Of a stretch of DNA of 64,000 nucleotides, positions 8,246 through 16,377 are shown piece by piece. A program made the translations under genes and the position numbers. How positions within the stretch are numbered: the stretch's first letter is position 1; each line of letters begins with the position of its first letter. The notes beneath the pieces are model-generated. The model had not been told where the DNA came from. It did not search any database and saw only the letters and a program-made list of their open reading frames with translations. The stretch is from Caulobacter sp. RHG1 (GTDB taxonomy: Bacteria; Pseudomonadota; Alphaproteobacteria; Caulobacterales; Caulobacteraceae), in NCBI RefSeq assembly GCF_013181195.1, contig NZ_SMZP01000008.1, positions 248,001 to 312,000 on the forward strand. The letters are read 5' to 3'.

Positions 8246-8842
8246 ATGCGGATCGCCCTCATCCTCGCCCATCCCTCGCCGCTGAGCTTCGGCGTGACCC
8301 TGGCCGGCGACTGCGCCGAGGTGCTGCGCGCGGCCGGCGTCGAGGTCGTGGTGCGCGATCTCTATCGGATGGGCTTTGATCCCTGCCTGGCGGCCGAGGA
8401 GTTGCCGGGCGCAAAAGGACCGCGCGCCGATGTCGTCGCCGAGCGGGCGATGCTGGCCGAGGTCGACGGCTATCTGCTGGTCTATCCGCTGTGGTTCAAC
8501 GCCCCGCCGGCCATGCTCAAGGGCTATGTCGACCGGGTGCTGAGCGGCGGCTTCGGTTTTGCGCCCACCGCCCACGGGGCCGATCCGCTGCTGGTCGGCA
8601 AGACCTTGATCAGCGTCACTACCTCGGGCGCGCCGGACGCGCACCTGGACAGGACCGGCGCGCTGAACATGCTGACCCGGTCGTTCGACCTGCACCTGTG
8701 CGGCATGACCGGCCTGCGCTTCGTCGACCACCAGCACATCGGCGGCGTGGGTCCCGACATGAGCGAGGCCTATGCGGAAGACCGCCGCGGCCAGGTGCGG
8801 GCGATGCTGGCGCGGGAGGTGTTGGGCGCGGAAGCGGACTGA
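8246..8842 (+). CDS. NAD(P)H quinone oxidoreductase-like flavodoxin-fold protein
   Basis: A 198-residue cytoplasmic protein of the flavodoxin_2 / MdaB-WrbA-like fold. The N-terminus MRIALILAHPSPLSFG is a beta-strand plus FMN/FAD phosphate-binding loop. The motif YPLWFNAPPAMLKGYVDRVL, followed by SGGFGF, is the typical active-site and dimer region of NAD(P)H:quinone oxidoreductases. The ATG at 8246 follows a strong aaggag (8233-8238). It may protect against quinone or electrophile stress. It lies just after the histidine kinase on the same strand, separated by about 70 bases, but co-transcription is uncertain. A family A repeat separates it from the convergent MOSC gene. Confidence 0.85.
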   Translation: MRIALILAHPSPLSFGVTLAGDCAEVLRAAGVEVVVRDLYRMGFDPCLAAEELPGAKGPRADVVAERAMLAEVDGYLLVYPLWFNAPPAMLKGYVDRVLSGGFGFAPTAHGADPLLVGKTLISVTTSGAPDAHLDRTGALNMLTRSFDLHLCGMTGLRFVDHQHIGGVGPDMSEAYAEDRRGQVRAMLAREVLGAEAD

Positions 8843-8843
8843 G

Positions 8844-8976
8844 CGCCCCCTCCGTCACGCGGCTTCGCCGCGCGCCACCTCCCCCGTTTCACGGGTGAGG
8901 AGGGAAACAACTCATCCTCCCTCGCCTGCGGGGGAGGTGGATCGGCGCGGATACGCGACGAGACGGAGGGGGCGCT
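8844..8976. repeat. Composite palindromic intergenic repeat, family A copy 2
   Basis: A 133-bp element between convergent genes. Terminal inverted repeats agcgccccctccgtc / gacggagggggcgct are 15 bp and perfect. Internal hairpins include gcgcggcg-type and cctcccccg/cgggggagg segments. The TAG stop of the MOSC gene (8975-8977) is built from the last bases of the element. Confidence 0.85.
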
Positions 8977-9739
8977 AGGCCGCCAAACCCACCACGTCGC
9001 CCTCCGCCACCGCCCCGCCCTGCGTCACGTTCAGGTAGATCCCGCAGAACATGTGGCCGTAGTTGTCGAACAAGGCCTTCACCAGATCCACGTCGCGCTG
9101 CGCCGTCGTCGGGTCGACGTGGGTGGCGGCGCAGCGGACGATGGGTTTCAGCACCTCCGCCACCGCGCTGCCGACCTGCAACGCCCGGCCGGTCCAGTCG
9201 TTCTCGGCCCAGGCCGGCCAGCCGTCGACATAGAGGTTGGCGCGGAAGCGCAAGGGGTCCAGGTCCATGCCGACCTTGGCCGACAGGTCGCGCACGCTGG
9301 CCAGGTTGACGATCGAGACATAGCCCGAGCGGCTGTCCATGAAGCGATAGGCGCCCGGCCCATCGATCACCTTCAGCGGACCGCGGATGTCGCCCTCCAG
9401 CAGCGCCGAGAGCCAGGCCTCCAGCCCCGCACGGCCGCCCGCCGAGGCCAGGTCGCCGGCGAAGTCGGGCTGGCCCTCGGCCCGGGCGGTGAAGATCCCC
9501 GTCGCCTCGTCATAGGCGGTGCGGGCCCTGGCCACGGCCGGGATCTTGGCCAGCACCGTGAACTTCATCTTCGAGATGTGGGCGGGCTCTTGCGACTTGA
9601 AGCCGCTGGGGCCGTCCTCGACCGCGAACAGCCGATCGCAGGGGAAACAGGCGCCGGCCTCCAGGCTGGCGCTGGCCAGGCGCTCGGGCGTGAACCCCTT
9701 GACGGGGTGGCGATAGAGCGAGGCGATCCGGGCGTTCAT
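8975..9739 (-). CDS. MOSC domain-containing protein
   Basis: A 254-residue protein with an N-terminal MOSC beta-barrel (MNARIASLYRHPVKGFTPERL) and a C-terminal MOSC domain (DPLRFRANLYVDGW, then NYGHMFCGIYLNV). MOSC domains are related to the C-terminus of molybdenum cofactor sulfurase and bind sulfur carriers or Moco. Members act as hydroxylamine reductases or in sulfur transfer. A cysteine is kept at RCAATHVDP, as in mARC/YiiM-like proteins. ATG 9739 is the first start that gives the canonical N-terminus. The reading frame is open far upstream but there runs antisense to the YihY gene. Confidence 0.88.
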   Translation of the reverse strand: MNARIASLYRHPVKGFTPERLASASLEAGACFPCDRLFAVEDGPSGFKSQEPAHISKMKFTVLAKIPAVARARTAYDEATGIFTARAEGQPDFAGDLASAGGRAGLEAWLSALLEGDIRGPLKVIDGPGAYRFMDSRSGYVSIVNLASVRDLSAKVGMDLDPLRFRANLYVDGWPAWAENDWTGRALQVGSAVAEVLKPIVRCAATHVDPTTAQRDVDLVKALFDNYGHMFCGIYLNVTQGGAVAEGDVVGLAA

Positions 9740-9785
9740 GACCTGCGAAAATCGGGGACGACTCGCCCCCTGGCAAGGCTTGGTT

Positions 9786-9810
9786 GGAACTGAGACTCCC
9801 GCCCGGGGTT
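9786..9810 (+). promoter_or_regulatory. Candidate ECF sigma (SigT/EcfG-type) promoter before the yihY gene
   Basis: GGAAC at 9786-9790 is followed after exactly 16 bases by GGTT (9807-9810). This is one mismatch from the GGAAC-N16/17-CGTT pattern used by the general stress ECF sigma of Caulobacter. It lies 22 bases before the yihY ATG. Such short motifs occur by chance, so the call is tentative. Confidence 0.3.
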
Positions 9811-9832
9811 TTGCTGCTCTGGAGGGCGTTTC

Positions 9833-11053
9833 ATGACCGACGCTTCGCCGCGTCCGATCCTCAAGTGGTTGAAGTCGCGTCCGTATCACCTGACGCCGTG
9901 GATCGTGCTGCTGGCGGCCGCGCCGTTCGCGTTCCCGAAGAAGCCAGCAGCGCCCGACGAGACCCTGATCGAGGCCCCGCCGGGCCTGTCGGAAGACCGC
10001 GCCATGCCGCCGGACCAGTTCGACGAGGCCGAACCGCGCCGGGGCCGCGCCGCTCGCCTGCCCCACCACATCCCGCTGCTGGGCTGGCGCGACATCGTCT
10101 GGCGCACCTGGCGTGAGATCGGCGTCGACCGCCTGCCGGCCGTGGCCGGGGGCGTGACCTTCTACACCCTGCTGGCCCTGTTCCCGGCCATCGGCGCCTT
10201 CGTGTCGCTGTACGGCCTGTTCGCCGACGTGCGCACGGTCGAGCAGCAGCTGCGCGAGATGTCGGGCATCTTCCCCACCAGCGTCGTCCAGATCGTCGGC
10301 GAGCAGATGCTGCGTCTGGCCAGCCAGGAGCAGGCCAAGCTGGGGGTGGCCTTCGGGGTGTCCCTGCTGCTGTCGATCTGGAGCGCCAACGCCAGCATGC
10401 GGGCGCTCTTCGACGGGCTGAACATCGCCTATGACGAAGAGGAAAAGCGCGGCCTCGTCCGCAAGACCCTGCTCTCCTACGCCTTCACCTTCTGCGCCCT
10501 GCTGTATGCGGCGGCGTCCTCGGCCCTGCTGATCGTCACGCCGTTCCTGCTGGAGGCCGCGCGTCTGTCGGCCCTGGACGCCTTCTGGGCCCCGATCCGC
10601 TGGCTGATCGTGCTCTTCATCACCGCCTTCGCCTTCGCCGTGCTGTACCGGTTCGGACCGAGCCGATCGCGGCCGCGCTGGCGCTGGGTGCTGATCGGGG
10701 CGGTGACGGCGGCGGCCGGGTGGCTGCTGGGCTCGCTGGGCTTCTCGGTCTACGTCAACACCATCGCCCACTACGACGCCACCTACGGCCCGCTGGGGGC
10801 GGTGATCGCCTTCATGGTCTGGGTGTGGTTCTCGATCATGGCCATCCTGGTCGGGGCCGAGCTGAACGCCGAGATCGAGCACCAGACCGCCGTCGACTCG
10901 ACCACCGGCCCCGAGCAACCGATGGGCTCGCGCGGCGCGGCCATGGCCGACACGGTGGGGTTGGCCTTCCATCCCTGGGAGATGATCAAGCGCGAGGCGG
11001 GAATGGTGAAGCGGGTGACCGGCGGGGTGTGGAACAAGGTGCGGCGGAAGTAG
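9833..11053 (+). CDS. YihY/virulence factor BrkB family inner-membrane protein
   Basis: A 406-residue protein with a ~100-residue cytoplasmic N-terminus rich in Pro and charged residues, then about six membrane helices. The helices start after the family landmark WREIGVDRLPAVAGGVTFYT. Further family signs are WSANASMRALFDGLNIAYDE and YDATYGPLGAVIAFMVWVWF. Members were once annotated as RNase BN; that activity is not supported, and the role is unclear (membrane or envelope). The ATG at 9833 has ggaggg eight to thirteen bases upstream. The C-terminal ~75 residues after the last helix are hydrophilic. A type B mosaic repeat begins right after the stop. Confidence 0.9.
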   Translation: MTDASPRPILKWLKSRPYHLTPWIVLLAAAPFAFPKKPAAPDETLIEAPPGLSEDRAMPPDQFDEAEPRRGRAARLPHHIPLLGWRDIVWRTWREIGVDRLPAVAGGVTFYTLLALFPAIGAFVSLYGLFADVRTVEQQLREMSGIFPTSVVQIVGEQMLRLASQEQAKLGVAFGVSLLLSIWSANASMRALFDGLNIAYDEEEKRGLVRKTLLSYAFTFCALLYAAASSALLIVTPFLLEAARLSALDAFWAPIRWLIVLFITAFAFAVLYRFGPSRSRPRWRWVLIGAVTAAAGWLLGSLGFSVYVNTIAHYDATYGPLGAVIAFMVWVWFSIMAILVGAELNAEIEHQTAVDSTTGPEQPMGSRGAAMADTVGLAFHPWEMIKREAGMVKRVTGGVWNKVRRK

Positions 11054-11055
11054 AT

Positions 11056-11170
11056 CCTCCCCCGCGATGCGGGGGAGGTGGCCCAGAGGGCCGGAGGGGG
11101 CGAGCTCGGCCAACATCCAGTTAGCCCCCTCAGTCGCTCCGCGACAGCTCCCCCGCATCGCGGGGGAGCA
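11056..11170. repeat. Mosaic palindromic repeat, family B copy 1
   Basis: The element starts and ends with ctcccccgc/gcgggggag hairpins (left centred on gat, right on atc). The left half (…gtggcccagagggccggagggggc) resembles half of a family A element. The right half (gccccctcagtcgctccgcgacagctcccc…) is different. Near-identical elements in the opposite orientation are at 41146-41261 and 62886-63002. This copy lies between the yihY and GNAT genes. Confidence 0.8.
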
Positions 11171-11207
11171 TCTTTTCCGGCGCCCCCGCCTGACGTAGAC
11201 CTTGGCC

Positions 11208-11735
11208 ATGACCCATCTCGCCCCCTACGCCGACCACGACCTCGCCGACCTCGCCGACCTGGTGAACTCGGCCTATCGCGGCGAGCTGGCCACCCAAGGC
11301 TGGACGCATGAGAGCTACCTCCTCGGCGGCCAGCGGACCGACGAGGCGTCCCTGCGCGCCGACCTCGCCGCCAAGCCGGGCGCGACGATCCTGGTGCTGC
11401 GCGACGCGCCCGACGCCAAGCCACACGCCTGCGTCTGGGTCGAGCCTGCGGGCGGGAACGCCTGGTACGTCGGCATGGTCACCGTCTCGCCCCTGCGCCA
11501 GGCCGGCGGTATCGGCCGCATCATGCTGGACGCCGCCGAGGCCCACGCCCGCGAACGCGGCGGCGCGTCGATGCAGATGACCGTGATCTCGGTCCGCGAC
11601 ACCCTGATCGCTTGGTACGAACGCCGCGGCTACGCCCTGACCGGCGAGACCCAGCCGTTTCCGTACGACGACGAGCGGTTCGGCGAGCCGCAGCGGGACG
11701 ACCTGGCGTTCGTGGTGATGCGGAAGGCGTTGTAG
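11208..11735 (+). CDS. GNAT family N-acetyltransferase
   Basis: A 175-residue acetyltransferase. Beta4 (WYVGMVTVSP) leads into the acetyl-CoA pyrophosphate loop RQAGGIGRIML, a variant of R/Q-x-x-G-x-G/A. The C-terminal IAWYERRGYALTGETQPFPY is characteristic of the family's end. The start is ATG 11208. The acceptor substrate cannot be inferred. It is convergent with the MocR-type regulator, with a 32-bp inverted repeat between the two stops. Confidence 0.87.
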   Translation: MTHLAPYADHDLADLADLVNSAYRGELATQGWTHESYLLGGQRTDEASLRADLAAKPGATILVLRDAPDAKPHACVWVEPAGGNAWYVGMVTVSPLRQAGGIGRIMLDAAEAHARERGGASMQMTVISVRDTLIAWYERRGYALTGETQPFPYDDERFGEPQRDDLAFVVMRKAL

Positions 11736-11758
11736 CCCTTCACACTCCCAAACCCTCA

Positions 11759-11874
11759 CCGTCATCCCGCGCTTTATGCGCGGGACCCATGGTTCAGCTT
11801 CTACGTGAGAGCGTGAGCTTGCACTTCACTGGCGGCGGACAGATGGGTCCCGCGCATAAAGCGCGGGATGACGG
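11759..11874. repeat. Large inverted repeat with perfect 32-bp arms, family C
   Basis: The arms at 11759-11790 and 11843-11874 are exact reverse complements. Each arm itself contains the smaller palindrome cccgcgctttatgcgcggg. Outside lie the matching ends ccaaaccc (11748-11755) and gggtttgg (11873-11880), offset by a short bulge. The 52-base loop is unrelated. It sits between the convergent GNAT and MocR stops. Confidence 0.85.
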
Positions 11875-11885
11875 GTTTGGGGTTC

Positions 11886-13268
11886 TCAGATCACCGCCCG
11901 CGAGCGTTCCGACACTTCGCTCGACAGCGCCCCGGCCACGATTTCCAGGCCTCGCCGCAGCGTCACGCGGTCCTCGGTCGAGCCCAGGCAGATGCGGACG
12001 CCATTCTCCAGGCCCGGCTCGACGATCGGGGCGCCGGGCGGGGTGACCTCGGCGCCGCCGCGCAACGCGCGGCCGGCCAAGCGCTCGGCCTCCAGCTCGC
12101 TCATCGGCAGCCAGACGTGGGGCGAGGCCTCCGAGCGGGCCGGCTCCATGGCCGGGCCCAGGAGCTCGCGGGCCATGGCCAGGCGCGCGGCGCCCTCCTC
12201 GAGGGCCTCGGCCAGGATGATGTCGGCGGTGCCGTCCTCGATCCACTGGGTGGCGATCAGCCCGCCGAAGGCCGGCGGGGCGTAGGCCATGACCTGGACT
12301 CCGGCCAGCACGCGCTCGAAGCCGGCCGCGTCGGGGGCGACAAGAAAGCCGGCGCGCAGGCCCGGCGCCAGGGTCTTGGACACGCCCGAGACGTGGAAGG
12401 TGCGCTCGGGCGCCAGCATGGCGAACGGCGGCGGGGCGTCCTTCACATAGGCGCCGTAGATGTCGTCCTCGACGATCGTCAGGCCGTGTTTGCGGGCGAT
12501 CTCGACGATGGCCTCGCGGCGGGCGCGGCTCATGATCCGGCCGGTGGGGTTCTGCAGGGTCGGCAGCACGGCCAGGACCCGCGCGCCGGTGGCGGCGATG
12601 GCGGCCTCCAGGGCGTCGGGGCGCAGGCCCTCCTCGTCCATGGCCAGACCCCGCATGCGCCAGCCGCGGTGGGCCGCCAGGGCCTTCAGCCCATGATAGG
12701 TCACCGCCTCGGTCAGCAGCACGTCGCCCGGCGACAGCACCGTGCCCAGGGCCAGGGCAAGGCCCTGCTGGGCGCCGGCGCAGCAGACCAGCCGCCGCCA
12801 GTCCACCGCCGCATAGCTACTGGTGCGAGCCAGCCACGCCGCCCCCGCTCGCCGCTGGGCCTCGTGCCCGGCCATCGGCGAATAGCCCAGGTGCTCCAGC
12901 AGGTCGGGACGCTTGCGCAAGCGCGCCAGAGCCTCGGACAGCCGCGAGGCGGCCGGGGCCGACGGCGAGATGTTCTGGGCCAGATTGATCGGCCCTTCCC
13001 GTTCGGCGAAGCGGTGCGAGGCGGGCGCGTTGACGAAGCTGCCCCGGCCGACATGGGCGCTGACCAGCCCGGCCTTCTCGGCCTCGACATAGGCCCGTGT
13101 CACGGTGCCCAGCCCGACGCCCAGCCGATAGGCCAGATCCCGCTGCGGTGGCAGGCGCGTCCCGGTCGCCAGAGCGCCGCCGGCGATATCGGCGCGCAGC
13201 ACCGACAGCAGCCGCTCGTACAGCGGCGCCGCGCCGTCGGGAATGACCGGGGTCCAGGCCTGCGCCAC
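11886..13268 (-). CDS. MocR-type transcriptional regulator (GntR HTH + aminotransferase domain)
   Basis: A 460-residue protein. It has an N-terminal GntR winged helix (residues ~15-80; LPPQRDLAYRLGVGLGTVTR) joined to a fold-type I PLP aminotransferase domain. The PLP lysine is Lys298 in VSGVSKTLAPGLR, and the Asp/Asn landmarks LQNPTGRIMS and IVEDDIYGAY are present. MocR proteins use the aminotransferase-like domain to sense PLP or amino compounds. I prefer GTG 13268, which has AAGGAG six bases before it. An ATG at 13292 would swallow that site. It is divergent from a LysE exporter gene, which it probably controls through direct repeats in the 107-base gap. Confidence 0.9.
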   Translation of the reverse strand: MAQAWTPVIPDGAAPLYERLLSVLRADIAGGALATGTRLPPQRDLAYRLGVGLGTVTRAYVEAEKAGLVSAHVGRGSFVNAPASHRFAEREGPINLAQNISPSAPAASRLSEALARLRKRPDLLEHLGYSPMAGHEAQRRAGAAWLARTSSYAAVDWRRLVCCAGAQQGLALALGTVLSPGDVLLTEAVTYHGLKALAAHRGWRMRGLAMDEEGLRPDALEAAIAATGARVLAVLPTLQNPTGRIMSRARREAIVEIARKHGLTIVEDDIYGAYVKDAPPPFAMLAPERTFHVSGVSKTLAPGLRAGFLVAPDAAGFERVLAGVQVMAYAPPAFGGLIATQWIEDGTADIILAEALEEGAARLAMARELLGPAMEPARSEASPHVWLPMSELEAERLAGRALRGGAEVTPPGAPIVEPGLENGVRICLGSTEDRVTLRRGLEIVAGALSSEVSERSRAVI

Positions 13269-13313
13269 GGATGTCTCCTTTATTGTCACCATATCAATAT
13301 GCCGTTTGACTCA

Positions 13314-13368
13314 CGATACAATGAAAATCAACACAATGACACCTCGGCCCAACCTCTGGAGACAATGA
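13314..13368. promoter_or_regulatory. Three ACAATGA repeats between mocR-type and lysE-type genes
   Basis: ACAATGA occurs at 13318-13324, 13333-13339 and 13362-13368. The first two lie in longer matches, CGATACAATGA and CAACACAATGA, 15 bases apart; the third is 29 bases further on and just precedes the lysE start. MocR/GntR regulators commonly bind direct repeats, so this is a candidate operator. Promoter boxes are not clear. Confidence 0.4.
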
Positions 13369-13375
13369 GGCTGCA

Positions 13376-14041
13376 ATGACTCCCGACCTGCTGCTGGCTT
13401 TCGTCCTGTTCTGCTTCGCCACCGCCGGCACGCCCGGCCCCAACAACATGCTGCTGCTGGCGTCGGGCGCGAACTTCGGCCTGCGCCGCACGCTCTGGCA
13501 CATCGCCGGGATCAGCTGCGGCCTGGCGATCATGGTGCTGGCGATGGGCTTCGGGCTGGGCGGGGTGTTCCGCGCCTATCCGGTGCTGCACGAGATCCTG
13601 CGTTGGGTCGGGGCGGCCTACATGCTGTGGCTGGCCTGGAAGATCGGCGGCTCTCGCTCTGTCAGCGACCGCGACCTGGCCAAGCCCATGACCTTCCTGC
13701 AAGCCGCGGCGTTCCAGTGGGTCAACCCGAAGGCCTGGGCCATGGCGCTGGGCGCGGTGACGACCTATGCGCCGGAAGGCAGCGGCTGGACCATCGTGCC
13801 GCTGCTGGCCGGGACCTTCATGCTGGTCGGCGCGCCGTGCAGCGCCGCCTGGGCGGGCTTCGGCCAAGGCCTGCGGCCGTTCCTGGACAAGCCGGCGGTG
13901 CTGCGGGCGTTCAATGTCACCATGGCCGTGCTGCTGGTGGTGTCGCTGTATCCGCTGGTGGTGGATCACAAGGCCAGGCCGGTGAGCCTGGAGGCGCTGG
14001 CCGATGTGCCGGCGCCGCCGACGATGCGGTCGCACGGGTAG
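13376..14041 (+). CDS. LysE/RhtB family amino-acid exporter
   Basis: A 221-residue inner-membrane protein with about six helices. The family signature is near the N-terminus: FATAGTPGPNNMLLLASGANF, where the GPN motif in helix 1 and the amphipathic loop are diagnostic. The internal FQWVNPKAWAMALGAVTTY matches the second conserved block. It exports an amino acid or related amine; the substrate is unknown. It is divergent from the MocR regulator, a common arrangement for effector-sensing control of export. The start ATG 13376 has gagg six to nine bases upstream. Confidence 0.9.
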   Translation: MTPDLLLAFVLFCFATAGTPGPNNMLLLASGANFGLRRTLWHIAGISCGLAIMVLAMGFGLGGVFRAYPVLHEILRWVGAAYMLWLAWKIGGSRSVSDRDLAKPMTFLQAAAFQWVNPKAWAMALGAVTTYAPEGSGWTIVPLLAGTFMLVGAPCSAAWAGFGQGLRPFLDKPAVLRAFNVTMAVLLVVSLYPLVVDHKARPVSLEALADVPAPPTMRSHG

Positions 14042-14048
14042 GCCCAAG

Positions 14049-14170
14049 AGCGCCCCCTCCGGCCCTTCGGGCCACCTCCCCCGTTTCACGGGGGAGGAGA
14101 ACACTCTTCCTCACCCGCATCGCGGGGGAGGTGGCCCGGTGCGGATACGCACCGTGACGGAGGGGGCGCT
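14049..14170. repeat. Composite palindromic intergenic repeat, family A copy 3
   Basis: Terminal arms agcgccccctccg / cggagggggcgct enclose a ggccc-ttc-gggcc hairpin, cctcccccgtttcacgggggagg, and a gcatcgcgggggagg segment. It lies between the lysE stop and the next gene on the same strand. Confidence 0.85.
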
Positions 14171-14206
14171 TAGCGCTTAGGATCGCGTCCTCACGAGGAC
14201 CTCCCC

Positions 14207-14680
14207 ATGCGCCTGCTGCTCGCCGCCTTCGCCGCTCTTGCCCTGCACGGCGCCGCCCTCGCCCAGGACCTCAAGGTCACCGTCGCGGGCCGCGACACCG
14301 TCACCCTGACGCCCAAGGACCTCGCCGCCCTGCCCCGCGCCAAGGCGACGATCACCGTCAAAGGCGCGGCCGTGACCTATGAGGGCGTCCGCCTCGACGC
14401 CGTGCTGGCCCAGGCCGGCGTCGTGCATGGCGAGCGGCTGATGGGTCGCTATCTGAACCAGGTGGTGATCGCCCGCGCCGCCGACGGCTTTTTCAGCCTG
14501 CTGTCGCTGGCCGAGACCGATCCGGTCTATCGCGCCAATCCGGTCGTGGTCGCCGACACCGTCAACGGCCACAAACTGGACGACCGCGAAGGCCCCTATC
14601 GCCTCGTGGTCGACGGCGATCTGCGTCCTTCGCGGGCGCCGCGCCAGGTGGTATCGATCGAGGTGAAGCCGGCCTTCTGA
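14207..14680 (+). CDS. Exported protein resembling an oxidoreductase molybdopterin-binding domain
   Basis: A 157-residue protein with a signal peptide ending AALAQ (cleavage near residue 19). The mature part recalls the SUOX-like Oxidored_molyb fold found as small stand-alone periplasmic proteins: LTPKDLAALPRAK, the strand-turn VTYEGVRLDAVLAQAGV, ARAADGFFSLLSLAE and DREGPYRLVV. The mature protein has no cysteine, so it lacks the thiol that binds molybdenum in true sulfite-oxidase-type enzymes. It may bind another ligand. It is followed after about 60 bases by an exported hydrolase on the same strand. Confidence 0.7.
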   Translation: MRLLLAAFAALALHGAALAQDLKVTVAGRDTVTLTPKDLAALPRAKATITVKGAAVTYEGVRLDAVLAQAGVVHGERLMGRYLNQVVIARAADGFFSLLSLAETDPVYRANPVVVADTVNGHKLDDREGPYRLVVDGDLRPSRAPRQVVSIEVKPAF

Positions 14681-14741
14681 GGGCGCTGGACAACCGGCGC
14701 GAACTTCGGAATTTTCCCGCCAAACGATTGTGGGGCTTTCC

Positions 14742-15581
14742 GTGACCAAGCTTATCCTGAACCGCCGCGGCCTGTTGGCCTGGGCTTTTGCCTTTGCCGC
14801 TGCGCCCGCTCTGGCGCGCATCTCAGCAACCTCGACCACCACCATCCAGGTCGCCGACCGCGACGTCGAGCTGACGGTCATCCGTCCCGACGCTGCGAAG
14901 GGCGTCGTCATCTTCTCGCACGGTGCGGGCGGCTGGCCGACGCACTACCAGACGCTGCTCGACCTGTGGGCCGCCGCCGGCTTCATGATCGTCGCGCCGC
15001 TGCACGTCGACTCGATGAAGCACCCCAAGCGCGACCAGTACAATCTGCAGAGCGCCTTCCCGGCCCGCCTGGCCGACCTGGCCGCCGCCACGACCTGGGC
15101 CGCCAAGGCCGCGCCGGGTCTGCCGATGGCCTCGGCCGGGCATTCGTACGGCTCGCTGATGTCGATGATCCGCGCCGGCGCCTTCCAGGGCATGATCCCG
15201 GCCCAGGACCCGACCACCAAGGCGGCCCTTTGCTTCTCCAGCCCCGGCGTCATCAAGGGCCTGGTGGGTCCGACCTCCTACCAGGGCCTGACCAAGCCGA
15301 TGATGATGATCACCGGCGACCAGGACGTCGTGCCGGGCCTCGTGCCCGACTGGCATGAGCACCTCTACCCGTTCGACACCAGCCCCGCCGGCCAGAAGTA
15401 CCTGTGGCAGGGCAAGGGCGTGAACCACGGCCTGGCCTACCACCCCGAAGTCCCCGCCTTCGCCGAGGCGGCGGCGCTGTCTGTGGCGTTCCTGAAGGCC
15501 AAGGTGCTGGGCGATGCGGCGGCCGAGGCGACGCTGGCCAAGCAGGGGTCGACGGAGTTTGCGGAGTGGAAGACCCGGTAG
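14742..15581 (+). CDS. Exported alpha/beta hydrolase (Tat-type signal)
   Basis: A 279-residue protein. The N-terminus LNRRGLLAWAFAFAAAPALA looks like a Tat signal peptide (twin Arg, hydrophobic core, A-x-A site). The mature enzyme has HG in IFSHGAGGWP, the nucleophile elbow GHSYG (Ser135), an Asp candidate in ITGDQDVVP, and the terminal His in GVNHGLAYHP. These form an alpha/beta-hydrolase catalytic triad. I chose GTG 14742, which puts the twin Arg close to the start; GTG 14730 is an alternative. The substrate may be an ester or small polyester and is not determinable. It is convergent with the DUF1993 gene. Confidence 0.8.
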   Translation: MTKLILNRRGLLAWAFAFAAAPALARISATSTTTIQVADRDVELTVIRPDAAKGVVIFSHGAGGWPTHYQTLLDLWAAAGFMIVAPLHVDSMKHPKRDQYNLQSAFPARLADLAAATTWAAKAAPGLPMASAGHSYGSLMSMIRAGAFQGMIPAQDPTTKAALCFSSPGVIKGLVGPTSYQGLTKPMMMITGDQDVVPGLVPDWHEHLYPFDTSPAGQKYLWQGKGVNHGLAYHPEVPAFAEAAALSVAFLKAKVLGDAAAEATLAKQGSTEFAEWKTR

Positions 15582-15591
15582 GCTCAGCACT

Positions 15592-15695
15592 GGCCCCCAC
15601 CTGACCGCTGCGCGGTCGTCCGCCCCCGGAGGGGGCAGACGGCGCGTTCCGTCTTCCCCCTCCGGGGGAGGAGCGCCGCAGGCGCGGAGGGGGCC
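15592..15695. repeat. Palindromic intergenic repeat, variant form
   Basis: A ~104-bp element with imperfect outer arms (ggcccccacctgaccgctgcgc / gccgcaggcgcggagggggcc) and internal hairpins cgcccccggagggggc and ccccctccggggg. It fills the gap between the convergent hydrolase and DUF1993 stops and differs in sequence from family A. A related partial element is at 58310-58360. Confidence 0.7.
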
Positions 15696-16223
15696 TTAAG
15701 CCGCCCGCACCCGCTCAGCCCCCAAATTCAGGAAGTCCCGCTTGCCCAGCGGCACGCCCTGGCTGCGCAGGATGTCGTAGGCCGTCACGACGTGGAACTG
15801 GAAGTTCGGCAGGGCGAACTCCAGCAGGTAGTCGGTCCCTGTGAAGCCCAGGGTCAGCGGCCCGGCGCCGAACACCACCTCACGGGTCTCCGCCCCCTCG
15901 AAGGCGTCGGCCGGCACGCTCTCGACATAGGCCAGGGTGCGGGCCACGCGGTCCTGCAGCTGGGCGAAGGTCGCCTCGTCGTCGGCCATGCCGGGCGCGG
16001 TCGTTCCCGTCAGACGCGCGAACACACCGCGGGCGCTGTCGGAGGCGCGCTGGATCTGGCCGGCCAGCGGCAGCATGTCGTCATAGAGCCGCGCCTGGAC
16101 ATAGGCGTCGGGGTCGGTCCCGGTCGCCTCCGCATGGGACTTGGCCTTGTCCAGCAGCAGGGACAGGGTTTTGAGACCGCGCGTGATCGCGGTCGCCGTG
16201 ACGTGATGGATCGAGAGGGACAT
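15696..16223 (-). CDS. DUF1993 family protein
   Basis: A 175-residue protein starting MSLSIHHVTATAITRGLKTL and matching the DUF1993 pattern: RLYDDMLPLAGQIQRASDSA in the first helical part and FALPNFQFHVVTAYDILRSQG near the end. The predicted all-alpha four-helix fold is DinB-like, but the metal-binding histidine triad of DinB proteins is not complete. Function is unknown; it is cytoplasmic. The region 16224-16377 between it and divergent prfA carries promoters for both but no clear motif that I can identify. Confidence 0.8.
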   Translation of the reverse strand: MSLSIHHVTATAITRGLKTLSLLLDKAKSHAEATGTDPDAYVQARLYDDMLPLAGQIQRASDSARGVFARLTGTTAPGMADDEATFAQLQDRVARTLAYVESVPADAFEGAETREVVFGAGPLTLGFTGTDYLLEFALPNFQFHVVTAYDILRSQGVPLGKRDFLNLGAERVRAA

Positions 16224-16377
16224 GGCCGCTTCCTCCTGGAGCTGGGCTACGGCCTAGCTAAGCGCCCTCAAGTCAGTTTTCAATCACTACTGATGACGAT
16301 AACCGTCAGCAGGGTGCATTCCGTTCGGAAAAGGCCTAGAGAGACCGACCCATTCTTTCAGCCTAGCGACCACACCC

